Source: Lewinella sp041392765
Lineage (GTDB): Bacteria > Bacteroidota > Bacteroidia > Chitinophagales > Saprospiraceae
NCBI GenBank assembly: GCA_041392765.1
Contig: JAWKLL010000004.1
Span: forward strand, 62,001 to 126,000
DNA: 64,000 nucleotides
Direction: 5' to 3'
In this document: positions 26,880 through 35,830 of the stretch, piece by piece
Position numbering within the stretch: the first letter of the stretch is position 1
Layout of the letters: each line of letters opens with the position of its first letter
Notes under the pieces: generated by a model
Seen by the model: only the letters and a program-made list of their open reading frames with translations
Databases searched by the model: none
What the model was told of the DNA's origin: nothing
Program-made: the position numbers and the translations under genes

Positions 26880-29306
26880 ATGACTGTAGTACTCGACAAT
26901 GCGAAGCCCCGTGTATCCACGCCTCCTACGGATGCCAACCACTGCTATCACTGTGGCGAACCTTGCGAGGACGAACGTATCGTTTCCGACGGCAAAGCCT
27001 TCTGCTGTACTGGTTGTAAGACGGTTTATGAAATCCTGTCCGAAAATAAATTGGATACCTTCTACGCGTTAGAAGCCACTCCCGGCAAGACACTTCGTGC
27101 CAAAGCCAATGCCGACTACGCCTTTTTAGACCAGCCCGAGGTTGTCCAAAAATTGGTTGATTACGAAGATGACCAACTCATCAAGGTGTCCTTCAAACTA
27201 CCAGCCATTCACTGCACCTCTTGCATTTGGCTGATCGAACACCTATATAAAATAGACGAAGGCGTGCTCAAAAGCACCGTGAATTTTTTAGCACAGGAAG
27301 CGCACTTTCAACTGAATCCACAGAAGATTACCCTCCGGCAGTTGGTAGAGTTATTAGATAAAATAGGGTATGCTCCCCAGTTGCAAATGGAACAACTTAC
27401 GCAGGGCGGAGCCGTTGTAAAAGATCGCACTTTTTCCTACCAGATGGGGGTGGCTGGTTTTGCTTTTGGCAACATCATGCTGCTGAGTTTTCCAGAGTAT
27501 TTAGGGCTAGAAGAATCTGCTTTTCAACGTTGGTTTGGCTACCTTAATATTGTATTGTCTATTCCTGTGCTGGTGTTCAGTGCCAAATCGTATTGGCAAT
27601 CAGCGTGGAACAGCCTGCGGCAAGGGCAGTGGAATATTGATGTACCGATCAGTTTGGGCATTGCGGTGCTTTTCTTGCGCTCGGTGTATGAAATCGTTTC
27701 CGAAACAGGAGCTGGTTATTTGGATAGTCTCGCGGGACTGGTGTTTTTCTTGCTCATAGGCCGATGGTTTCAGTTGCGCACCTACAACCACCTTTCTTTT
27801 GAACGGAATTACCAGAGTTATTTCCCCATAGCCGTGTTGCGTTGGCAAGATGGCATTTTTGCTTCGGCTACTTTGGACACCCTACGCGTGGGGGATTTGG
27901 TGCGCATACAACACAACGGCCTCGTACCTGCCGATGGTGTGCTCGAAGCTGGCACGGCCCAATTGGATTACAGTTTCGTGACGGGTGAAGCGGTACCCAT
28001 AGAGAAAAAGGCGGGCGACAGGGTTTTTGCCGGAGGCCGCCAAGTAGGTGGGCAAATAGACGTGCGCCTCAACAAAGCTGTGTCCCAAAGCTACCTTACC
28101 GAACTGTGGAACGACGAAGCTTTCCAAAAAAACTACGTCCCAGGTAGCAGTGTGCTGCTCAACCGAATCGGGCGATTTTTCACACCCGTCGTGCTGACGG
28201 TTGCTATTTTTACCTTAGGTTACTGGTGGCCTATCGATCACCGCATAGCTATGCACGCCTTCAGTGCTGTATTGATCATCGCCTGCCCCTGTGCATTGGC
28301 ACTTTCTGTTCCTTTTACCTTGGGTAATGCGCTGCGGCTGCTGGGCAAAATGGGGGTTTATATCAAACACACCCACGTCATCGAATCCCTCCACGATGTG
28401 GACACGATCGTTTTTGATAAAACAGGCACCCTCACCAGTACCGAACAAGTAAAAGACATACAGTATTTAGGGGATGCCTTATCGGTGGAAGTGCAGCAGT
28501 ACATCAAGTCAGTGGTAGCCCAATCATCCCATCCTATCAGCCGATTGCTAGCTGGGTTGTGGCCTGATGTAGCGGTGTTACCAGTGTCGCAGTTCGAGGA
28601 ATTTGCGGGCAAAGGCATACGCGCTTCGGTGGCTGGCCAAGAAGTGAAAATTGGTTCGGCAGGTTTCGTGCAACCCCATCCCGCTAGCCCCGGTACTTGG
28701 GTGAAGGTAGAGGGAACGTGTTATGGCCCCTTTGTGGTAAGACATAGTTTCCGGGAAGGTATAGCGAATTTGTTGAAGGAATGGTCGCAGCAATATGACT
28801 TGTACTTGCTTTCCGGTGACAACAGTGCGGCGCGTACGGAGTTGGCGCAGTATTTTCCTGATGCCCATCTTCATTTCGACCAAAGCCCACACGACAAGCT
28901 AGAGTTTATCAAATCTCTTCAAGCAGCGGGCAAACGGGTGATGATGATAGGCGATGGTCTGAACGACGCAGGTGCCTTGCAACAGAGCGAGGTGGGCATG
29001 GTAGTGACAGAAGACGTTAACAACTTCACCCCTGCCTGCGACATCATCCTCAGCAGTCGACAGTTTGCCGATTTACCGAAAGTGATGAAGTACCAAGTCA
29101 ATACCATATACTTGGTTTATGCGGCTTTTGGCCTCGCTTTCATCTATAACGTGGTTGGGCTTAGCTATGCGGTACAAGGATTGTTGTCGCCCTTAATAGC
29201 TGCTATTTTGATGCCATTAAGCTCGATAACTATTGCTGTTTTTGGGCTTTTGGGTAGCAATTACCTGTTTACAAAGATAGGTAGTGATAAAAGTCACCTG
29301 AATTAG
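26880..29306 (+). CDS. ccoI: Copper-translocating P1B-type ATPase for cbb3 oxidase assembly
   Basis: An 808-residue heavy-metal P-type ATPase. The N-terminus has a Cys-rich YHCGEPCEDE...FCCTGCKTVY segment, then an HMA-like motif HCTSCIWLIEHL. The membrane copper site is CPC at residues 469-471 (ACPCALALS), the phosphorylation motif DKTGT starts at Asp513, and the hinge MIGDGLNDAGAL is present. The extra N-terminal Cys-rich domain and the genes ccoS and ccoNO directly downstream identify it as CcoI/FixI, which exports copper needed for the binuclear centre. The frame is intact. It is the first gene of the locus; only 63 bp separate it from ccoS. Confidence 0.93.
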   Translation: MTVVLDNAKPRVSTPPTDANHCYHCGEPCEDERIVSDGKAFCCTGCKTVYEILSENKLDTFYALEATPGKTLRAKANADYAFLDQPEVVQKLVDYEDDQLIKVSFKLPAIHCTSCIWLIEHLYKIDEGVLKSTVNFLAQEAHFQLNPQKITLRQLVELLDKIGYAPQLQMEQLTQGGAVVKDRTFSYQMGVAGFAFGNIMLLSFPEYLGLEESAFQRWFGYLNIVLSIPVLVFSAKSYWQSAWNSLRQGQWNIDVPISLGIAVLFLRSVYEIVSETGAGYLDSLAGLVFFLLIGRWFQLRTYNHLSFERNYQSYFPIAVLRWQDGIFASATLDTLRVGDLVRIQHNGLVPADGVLEAGTAQLDYSFVTGEAVPIEKKAGDRVFAGGRQVGGQIDVRLNKAVSQSYLTELWNDEAFQKNYVPGSSVLLNRIGRFFTPVVLTVAIFTLGYWWPIDHRIAMHAFSAVLIIACPCALALSVPFTLGNALRLLGKMGVYIKHTHVIESLHDVDTIVFDKTGTLTSTEQVKDIQYLGDALSVEVQQYIKSVVAQSSHPISRLLAGLWPDVAVLPVSQFEEFAGKGIRASVAGQEVKIGSAGFVQPHPASPGTWVKVEGTCYGPFVVRHSFREGIANLLKEWSQQYDLYLLSGDNSAARTELAQYFPDAHLHFDQSPHDKLEFIKSLQAAGKRVMMIGDGLNDAGALQQSEVGMVVTEDVNNFTPACDIILSSRQFADLPKVMKYQVNTIYLVYAAFGLAFIYNVVGLSYAVQGLLSPLIAAILMPLSSITIAVFGLLGSNYLFTKIGSDKSHLN

Positions 29307-29369
29307 GAATAAATCTCACCATCGGCTGAACGGTATCCTTAATACCTTGCAGCAAAATTTTACATTAAT

Positions 29370-29531
29370 ATGAAAATCATCTTCGTACTCATCATCGTGA
29401 GTTTGATTGTAGCCCTAGGATTTCTGGGAGCTTTTCTATGGGCAGTCAAATCGGGGCAGTACGATGACGACTATACCCCATCGGTGCGAATGTTATTCGA
29501 CGATGAGGAAGCGAAAAACAACAACAAATAA
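29370..29531 (+). CDS. ccoS: cbb3 oxidase assembly protein CcoS
   Basis: A 53-residue protein with one N-terminal membrane helix (IIFVLIIVSLIVALGFLGAFLWAV) followed by SGQYDDDYTP and an acidic tail. The pattern FLWAVKSGQYDD is the CcoS signature. CcoS is required for cofactor insertion into cbb3 oxidase. It lies between ccoI and ccoNO, the usual place. Confidence 0.93.
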   Translation: MKIIFVLIIVSLIVALGFLGAFLWAVKSGQYDDDYTPSVRMLFDDEEAKNNNK

Positions 29532-29570
29532 TCAATTTTAACACCAGTATTCTGGAGAAAACTTTTGGGT

Positions 29571-31703
29571 ATGTCAAATTTGGAAACATTCAGCTATGAC
29601 AACCGCATTGTAAGGAAGTTTGGCTTCGTTACAGCCATGTGGGGCGTGGTCGGTATGCTTGTAGGCTTGCTGGCTGCGATTCAGCTTATATGGCCTGCTG
29701 CCAACTTAGGGCTGGCCGAGACAACATTCGGTCGTATTCGCCCACTCCACACCAATGCGGCCATTTTTGCCTTTGTGGGCAACGGTATCTTTACCGGTGT
29801 GTACTACTCTCTGCAACGCCTGCTGAAAGCCAGGATGTACAGTGATTTTTTGAGCAACTTCCACTTTTGGGGGTGGCAAGCTATTATCGTTGCTGCGGCG
29901 GTTACGCTGCCGTTGGGGTTGACCAGTTCGCATGAGTATGCGGAATTGGAATGGCCTATCGATATTGCCATCACGCTCGTTTGGGTCGCTTTTGGTGTCA
30001 ATATGATTGGTACCATCCTCAAGCGTCGCGAGCAGCACTTGTACGTGGCGATTTGGTTTTACATTGCTACATTTATTACGGTGGCGGTATTGCACTTGGG
30101 CAATAACTTGGAATTGCCAGTGTCTATGTGGAAGAGCTATCCCGTATTTGCAGGTGTGCAAGATGCGCTTATCCAGTGGTGGTACGGGCACAATGCCGTG
30201 GCATTCTTCCTGACTACGCCTTATCTGGGTTTGATGTACTACTTCGTACCCAAAGCGGCTAATCGTCCGGTTTATTCCTACCGTTTGTCTATCATCCACT
30301 TTTGGGCATTGATCTTCATCTATATTTGGGCAGGGCCTCACCACTTGCTTTATACTTCTTTGCCAGACTGGGCGCAGTCCTTGGGTATGGTTTTCTCCCT
30401 GATGTTGATTGCACCGAGCTGGGGTGGTATGTTGAACGGTTTGTTGACCCTGAGAGGTGCTTGGGATCGCGTTCGTAACGACGTGGTGTTGAAATTTATG
30501 GTGGTAGCGGTTACCGCTTACGGTATGTCCACATTGGAAGGGCCACTACTCTCCATCAAGAGTGTGAACGCTATCAGCCACTATACCGACTGGACAGTGG
30601 GGCACGTACACATTGGTACCTTAGGTTGGAACGGTATGTTGACGTTTGGTATGTTGTACTGGTTGTGGCCTCGGTTGTACGGCACTAAGTTGTACAGTGT
30701 GAAGTTAGCGAACTCCCATTTCTGGATTGGCACCTTGGGTATTGTATTCTATGCACTTCCATTGTATTGGGCTGGTTGGACACAAAGCCTTATGTGGAAA
30801 GAGTTTTTGCCAGAAGGTATCTTGAAATATGGTAACTTTTTGGAAACTGTCACCCAGATTCTTCCTATGTACCGCTTGCGTGCAGTTGGTGGTACCATCT
30901 ACTTTATTGGGGTGTTGGTCATGGTTTACAACTTAATCAAGACGGCTAAGCAAGGTGCTTTCATCGGCGATGAAGAAGTATCTGCACCTGGTCGTGCCGT
31001 AGCCTTCCATGATGGGCACAAGGGCGAATACTGGCACCGCTGGATTGAGCGCCGCCCTGTACAGTTCTTGATCGCTTCTGCTATCGCCATCCTCATCGGT
31101 GGTTTGGTGGAAATATTCCCTATGATTTTGATCGATGATAATGTGCCAAAGATAGAGTCTGTCAAGCCTTACACGGCACTGGAATTAGAAGGCCGCGACC
31201 TTTACATCCGCGAGGGCTGTTTGAGCTGCCACTCTCAGATGGTTCGTCCTTTCCGCAGTGAGACGGAACGCTATGGCGAATACTCTAAGTCGGGTGAATT
31301 TATTTACGATCGTCCGTTCCTGTGGAGTAGTAAGCGCACCGGGCCAGACTTGCACCGATTAGGAGGTAAGTATCCTGATAGCTGGCACTACAACCACATG
31401 TACGACCCGACGAGTACGTCTCCGGGTTCTATCATGCCTCCATATCCTTGGATGTTTACCCGTGAAATGGACTACGCTTTGACGGAGAAAAAGCTGAAAA
31501 CGCTGAAAACATTGGGTACTCCTTATACCGATGAGTACATCGCCAATGCTGTGGCAGAAGCTAAAGCACAAGCAGATGTAGTAGTAGCCAACCTGAAAAA
31601 GGATGGTATCGAAGCAGCGCCCAACTTGGAAATTGTGGCACTGATCGCCTACTTGCAACGCTTGGGTACAGATATTAAACCCAAAGCGCAAGCGGGTAAT
31701 TAG
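29571..31703 (+). CDS. ccoNO: cbb3-type cytochrome c oxidase, fused subunits I and II
   Basis: A fusion of the catalytic subunit CcoN and the monohaem subunit CcoO, as is usual in Bacteroidota. From the ATG at 29571 it has 710 residues. The first 500 form a 12-helix haem-copper oxidase with RPLHTNAAIFAF and HNAVAFFLTTPYLGLMYY, then the histidines of GPHHLLYT and DWTVGHVHIGTLGWNG. After a linker and one more helix, CcoO carries the haem c site GCLSCHSQMVRPF (Cys550, Cys553, His554). Reduces oxygen to water with high affinity at the inner membrane and pumps protons. The frame is intact. Confidence 0.95.
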   Translation: MSNLETFSYDNRIVRKFGFVTAMWGVVGMLVGLLAAIQLIWPAANLGLAETTFGRIRPLHTNAAIFAFVGNGIFTGVYYSLQRLLKARMYSDFLSNFHFWGWQAIIVAAAVTLPLGLTSSHEYAELEWPIDIAITLVWVAFGVNMIGTILKRREQHLYVAIWFYIATFITVAVLHLGNNLELPVSMWKSYPVFAGVQDALIQWWYGHNAVAFFLTTPYLGLMYYFVPKAANRPVYSYRLSIIHFWALIFIYIWAGPHHLLYTSLPDWAQSLGMVFSLMLIAPSWGGMLNGLLTLRGAWDRVRNDVVLKFMVVAVTAYGMSTLEGPLLSIKSVNAISHYTDWTVGHVHIGTLGWNGMLTFGMLYWLWPRLYGTKLYSVKLANSHFWIGTLGIVFYALPLYWAGWTQSLMWKEFLPEGILKYGNFLETVTQILPMYRLRAVGGTIYFIGVLVMVYNLIKTAKQGAFIGDEEVSAPGRAVAFHDGHKGEYWHRWIERRPVQFLIASAIAILIGGLVEIFPMILIDDNVPKIESVKPYTALELEGRDLYIREGCLSCHSQMVRPFRSETERYGEYSKSGEFIYDRPFLWSSKRTGPDLHRLGGKYPDSWHYNHMYDPTSTSPGSIMPPYPWMFTREMDYALTEKKLKTLKTLGTPYTDEYIANAVAEAKAQADVVVANLKKDGIEAAPNLEIVALIAYLQRLGTDIKPKAQAGN

Positions 31704-31771
31704 TAAACCTTTTTTGGCGGGAGGGGAAGCCGATATCTTCCCCTCTTGCCAAAAGCCAATAACAAGCTATC

Positions 31772-31945
31772 ATGTTCAAACATATTCTGGCAAGTGGGGG
31801 TGAAAACATCAACTGGATGGCCATTTTTTCCCTCATCACTTTCTTTACTTTGTTTGTGATAAGCGCCATCGCTATTTGGGGCAAGAGCAAAGCCTATGTG
31901 AAACATATGGAAGAGCTACCCCTCGACGAAGAACCAAAACAATAA
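31772..31945 (+). CDS. ccoQ: Small cbb3 oxidase membrane subunit (CcoQ-like)
   Basis: A 57-residue protein with one membrane helix (WMAIFSLITFFTLFVISAIAIW) and a charged cytoplasmic tail ending EELPLDEEPKQ. Its size, position between ccoNO and ccoP and the WGKSKAYVKHMEELPLD tail fit the CcoQ/FixQ-like subunit of Bacteroidota, which stabilises the complex. Sequence identity of such short proteins is low, so the name rests mainly on context. Confidence 0.8.
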   Translation: MFKHILASGGENINWMAIFSLITFFTLFVISAIAIWGKSKAYVKHMEELPLDEEPKQ

Positions 31946-31964
31946 CGACTTTAATCTTTTTGTC

Positions 31965-32933
31965 ATGAAAAGAAATATCATAAAAACCAGCCTCACCTTG
32001 CTCTTTGTGGCAGTTGTGGCATCGGCTTTTGCGCAGGAAGGAGCCGCCGTAGAAGCCGCCGCAGCCACTTCTACCAGTTGGCTCGACTGGATTATGCAAA
32101 ATTTTGTGGCCATCTTGGGGGCATTGGCTGCCATTGGTGGCGTTTCGGCCATCGTGCATGTCAACAACCAGTTGATGGAACTCAACCGTATCCGCATTTT
32201 GCAGGAACACGGTATTGAGGTAGCCGAGAAGATGAACCTCGTAGCTGGGGAGTCTATGTGGCAGCGTTGGTACAAAAACCTCACCAAGGCCACTCCTATC
32301 GAAAAGGAAGCCGATGTCATGTTGGACCACAACTACGATGGCATTCGGGAATTGGATAACATTCTGCCTCCTTGGTGGGTGGGTATGTTTTATGGATGTA
32401 TCATTTTTGGTGTCATTTATTTTGCCTACTACCATGTCTTTGACAACGGGCTTTCTTCCACGGAAGAATATGCTCAGGAAGTGAAAGATGCCAACGCAGC
32501 TGTGAAGGCGTTTTTGGCTACTCAGTCCGACATGGTGGACGAAAACTCTGTGACTCGCTTGGAGGATGAAAGTGCTTTGGCAGCAGGTGCCAGCATCTAC
32601 ATCAACAATTGTGCGGTTTGCCACGGCCCTGAAGGACAAGGCGGTGTAGGCCCCAACTTCACAGATGAATACTGGATTCACGGCGGAAGTGTCAATGACA
32701 TCTTCAAGACTATCAAGTACGGGGTGCCGGAAAAAGGTATGATTTCCTGGAAAGCACAACTGCGCGCTGGTGATATGCAAAAAGTAGCCAGCTACATTAT
32801 GTCGATGCAGGGAACCAATCCGCCCAACCCTAAAGCGCCAGAAGGCGACCTTTACAAACCAGCGGAAGAAAGCGGGGATGCACCTGCTGAATCACCTGCG
32901 GAGTCTGGTGAAACGCTGGGTATGAATCAGTAG
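31965..32933 (+). CDS. ccoP: cbb3-type cytochrome c oxidase subunit III
   Basis: A 322-residue membrane-anchored cytochrome. The N-terminus looks like a signal sequence (TSLTLLFVAVVASAFAQ), followed by a second helix (FVAILGALAAIGGVSAIV) and the conserved DNYDGIRELDN-like segment (here HNYDGIRELDNILPPWWVGMF). One haem c motif is present, CAVCH at residues 216-220, with GPNFTDEYWIHGG and a later Met. Proteobacterial CcoP has two haems; a single-haem form is usual in this phylum. It passes electrons from soluble cytochrome c to CcoNO. The C-terminal 35 residues are Pro/Glu/Ser-rich. Confidence 0.93.
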   Translation: MKRNIIKTSLTLLFVAVVASAFAQEGAAVEAAAATSTSWLDWIMQNFVAILGALAAIGGVSAIVHVNNQLMELNRIRILQEHGIEVAEKMNLVAGESMWQRWYKNLTKATPIEKEADVMLDHNYDGIRELDNILPPWWVGMFYGCIIFGVIYFAYYHVFDNGLSSTEEYAQEVKDANAAVKAFLATQSDMVDENSVTRLEDESALAAGASIYINNCAVCHGPEGQGGVGPNFTDEYWIHGGSVNDIFKTIKYGVPEKGMISWKAQLRAGDMQKVASYIMSMQGTNPPNPKAPEGDLYKPAEESGDAPAESPAESGETLGMNQ

Positions 32934-32970
32934 CGATTTTGTTTTTAGTCATTAGTAAACAGTTTTAGCA

Positions 32971-34448
32971 ATGAGTAAGCAGGAACAGGCGATTACGAAA
33001 AGTATCGCGATAAGATCAATACCGTTGACAAAGATGGCAAACGGGTCTGGATCTACCCTAAAAAACCGAAAGGCCCTTGGACCAATGCCCGGCAGTATGC
33101 CAGTTGGGTGTTGTTGGCGGTGCTTTTCATTCTTCCCTGGATCAAAATAGGCGGTAATCCGCTGATTCGTGTAGATATTCTGGGGCGTGAATTTTACCTA
33201 ATGGGTATTCATTTCACGCCTCAGGATTTCCACCTCTTTGTGGTGGCCATGCTGACAATGGTGGTGTTTATCGCCCTATTTACGGTTGTTTTTGGTCGTC
33301 TTTTCTGTGGCTGGGTATGCCCGCAGACCATCTTCATGGAAATGGTCTTCCGCCAGATTGAATATCTGGTGGAAGGTGATGCGAATGCCCAACGGAAGCT
33401 TAATGCCCAATCGTGGACACCTGAAAAATTCGTAAAAAAGTCATTAAACAAGGGCTTTTTATCTTAGTTTCGCTCTTTATTGCGCACGTTTTCTCTCCTA
33501 TGTCATTGTCCGGAAAGGGTGTATAGTACGATCACTTCCTCTCCTGCGGAAAACTGGGGGGGCTTTGTTGCGATGATTTTCTTTACGGGGGCTTTTTATT
33601 TTGTGTTTGCACGCCTGCGCGAGCAGGTTTGTACAACGATCTGCCCGTATGGACGTTTGCAGGGTGTATTGACCGATGATGACACGATTCTTGTCACTTA
33701 CGACTTTGTAAGAGGAGAACCCCGGGGCAAGATGAGCAAAGCCGCCAAACAAGCCTCCACCCTGTAAGTGCTATTCAGACGGCAGTGGCTCAGTCGGATA
33801 CCGATGTGGCCGTGGCAGAGGAAGCACCTTTGAAAATTTTGGGTGATTGTGTGGATTGCAAGTTGTGTATCCACGTATGCCCCACGGGTATTGATATTCG
33901 CGACGGTGCCCAATTGGAGTGTGTGAACTGTACGGCCTGTATGGATGCCTGCGACGAGGTAATGGAAAAAATAGACCGCCCCAAAGGCTTGATACGCTAT
34001 GACAGTTACAATGGAGTAGCTAAACAACATCGCAAAATTTTCACCCCCAGAGCCATTGCTTATTCCATCGCTTTGGCGGTCTTGGTGGTAGTGAATATCG
34101 TTCTCTTTGCAGGGCGCACAAAGGTGGAAGCGGTCATTTTGCGTACCTGGCAAGCTGTACTACGAGGCAGAAGACGGGCATATCAGCAACTTGTACAATT
34201 TCCAGTTGTTCAATAAAACAACGGAGTCGTTTACGCCCACCTTCAAATTCCCCGACCATCCGGAAGCGGAATTGAAGTTTGTAGGTGAAGCTCCGCACTT
34301 GGATAGCGAGGAAATGTTCAAGGGAGCGTTTTTCATCATTTTGCCCAAGGAAAAAGTCACTACCCGCAAGCAGGAGCTGACGATTGAAATTTGGAATGGG
34401 GAGGAGTTATTGGAAACAACCGATACCAACTTCTTAGGGCCGATTTGA
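32971..34448 (+). pseudogene. ccoG: cbb3 oxidase assembly ferredoxin CcoG, several frameshifts
   Basis: CcoG/FixG/RdxA is a membrane [4Fe-4S] protein that reduces copper(II) for oxidase assembly. Pieces in order: EKYRDKINTVDKDGKRVWIYPKKP (shifted from the ATG at 32971), LFCGWVCPQTIFMEMVFRQIE, LREQVCTTICPYGRLQGVLTD, the iron-sulfur motifs CVDCKLCIHVCPTGIDI and CVNCTACMDAC, and a C-terminal Ig-like domain ending in FLGPI. About five indels are needed (near 32993, 33450, 33765, 34130 and elsewhere). Every conserved block survives and the neighbours are intact, so sequence error is quite possible. Confidence 0.85.
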
Positions 34449-34643
34449 TGCGTAGAGGGCTTGCTTGATGTGTTTTAAGAGTAGGAAGCTCGCAGGTAGC
34501 CCGCGGCAGGGATAGTAGCGGATACCCCGGCCTTAAGCCGGGGGATGGAGCGGATAGCCCGGTATCGGCTTTTGCCGATAGCCGCCCTAAATCATCGGCC
34601 ATGAAGTCCGTAACGAGTTTGTTAGCGGCAAAAAATCGACAAT
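34449..34643. repeat. Structured spacer between ccoG and ccoH
   Basis: Contains a strong hairpin CCCCGGCCTTAAGCCGGGG (34525-34543) and a second, ATCGGCTTTTGCCGAT (34564-34579), within GC-rich DNA of the type GCGGCAGGGATAGTAGCGGATA. Similar hairpins with a TCGGC/GCCGA stem occur at about 17905 and 49646. Likely a dispersed non-coding repeat that may also stop part of the transcription. Confidence 0.55.
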
Positions 34644-35096
34644 ATGAAATTTACATTTAACTGGGGTACGGGCATTTTTTTGACCTATACCATTTTTGCA
34701 TTAGCACTTTTCTTCACGGTGTATAAGTCCACGCAGTACGATAATAGTTTGGTGGTGGACGATTACTATGCCAAAGACCTGGCTTACCAAGAGCAGTATG
34801 ACCGCCTGCAAAACAGTGCATTGCTGCCGGAAAAGGTAAAGTTGGGCTGGGCATCGGCAGAGAAAAAGGTAACGCTGGATTTTCCAGACGATTTGGCTGC
34901 GAATGTAGCGGGAACGGCGTTTTTTTACCGCCCCGATAATAAGTCGTTGGACTGGTCGGTGCCGCTGAGGGTGGATGCAGAAGGGCTGCAGACGATAGAT
35001 TTGAGTAAGTCGCCTGCTGGTCGCTGGAAGTTGCAGTGCGCTTGGGAGGCCGACGGCAAAACCTATTTCGACGAGCGTATTATCGATGTGAAATAA
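34644..35096 (+). CDS. ccoH: FixH family protein, cbb3 oxidase assembly
   Basis: A 150-residue protein with one N-terminal membrane helix (GIFLTYTIFALALFFTVY) and a periplasmic domain. The segment QYDNSLVVDDYYAKDLAYQEQYDRLQN is the FixH signature in Bacteroidota, followed by a small beta domain (GTAFFYRPDNKSLDWSVPL) ending AWEADGKTYFDERIIDV. FixH/CcoH interacts with the oxidase late in assembly. It closes the core cco set, with the TauE/SafE-like gene 22 bp downstream. Confidence 0.9.
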   Translation: MKFTFNWGTGIFLTYTIFALALFFTVYKSTQYDNSLVVDDYYAKDLAYQEQYDRLQNSALLPEKVKLGWASAEKKVTLDFPDDLAANVAGTAFFYRPDNKSLDWSVPLRVDAEGLQTIDLSKSPAGRWKLQCAWEADGKTYFDERIIDVK

Positions 35097-35118
35097 GGCT
35101 GACAATAGCCAATTGCTT

Positions 35119-35808
35119 ATGCTATACACAGCATTCACGATGGGTTTATTGGGGAGCTTGCACTGCGTAGGTATGTGCGGCCCGCTAATGCTGGCGCTGC
35201 CGTTTGGGCAGGAACAGGGCGGAGTGTGGCGGCTGATGCTGTACAATGTGGGGAGGATAACCACTTACTCCTTGCTGGGCGCGATGATGGGGTTGCTGGG
35301 GCAGGGTGTTTTTTTGGTGGGCATGCAGTCGTGGCTGACGCTACTGCTGGGTGGGCTACTGATAGGGATGGGGCTTTTTTCCCTGCAAGTGGAGTTCAAT
35401 ATTTGGAATACGCCTTTGTTGTCGGGTTGGTATTTGCGGTTCAAGAGTGCGTTTGCGCGTTTGGTGAAGCGCACAGGGCTGCCTGCTGTTTTGGGGCTGG
35501 GACTATTGAATGGGTTGTTGCCCTGTGGGCTGGTTTATTTGGCGTTGGCGGCTGCGCTGACGACCACCACTTGGCTGAACGGCGCGGGGTATATGTTATT
35601 TTTCGGTTTGGGGACGTGGCCGCTGCTATTGGTATTTACGGCATTGGGGCATAGTGCAGGGCATCGCTTCCAAAAATATTTGCGCAAAGCCTATCCGTTG
35701 ATTCTTACTGCGATGGGCGTGTTTTTGGTGTGGCGTGCGTTGCAATTCCAGATGCCTACCTCCTTCAATCTGTGGGAGACCTTGAACAATGCACCGATGT
35801 GTCATTGA
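35119..35808 (+). CDS. TauE/SafE (UreH-like) membrane protein, probably copper or redox delivery to cbb3
   Basis: A 229-residue polytopic protein with about six helices, starting at the ATG at 35119. The N-terminal GLLGSLHCVGMCGPLMLALP with Cys pair HCxGMCGP, and the later LGLLNGLLPCGLVYLAL, are the conserved motifs of the cytochrome-biogenesis-like TauE/SafE family that ends cco operons in Bacteroidota. The conserved Cys in both halves suggest thiol or copper chemistry. Its place right after ccoH supports a role in oxidase maturation, but this is inference. The frame is intact. Confidence 0.8.
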   Translation: MLYTAFTMGLLGSLHCVGMCGPLMLALPFGQEQGGVWRLMLYNVGRITTYSLLGAMMGLLGQGVFLVGMQSWLTLLLGGLLIGMGLFSLQVEFNIWNTPLLSGWYLRFKSAFARLVKRTGLPAVLGLGLLNGLLPCGLVYLALAAALTTTTWLNGAGYMLFFGLGTWPLLLVFTALGHSAGHRFQKYLRKAYPLILTAMGVFLVWRALQFQMPTSFNLWETLNNAPMCH

Positions 35809-35830
35809 AAAAAAGGAATAATTGAACAGT

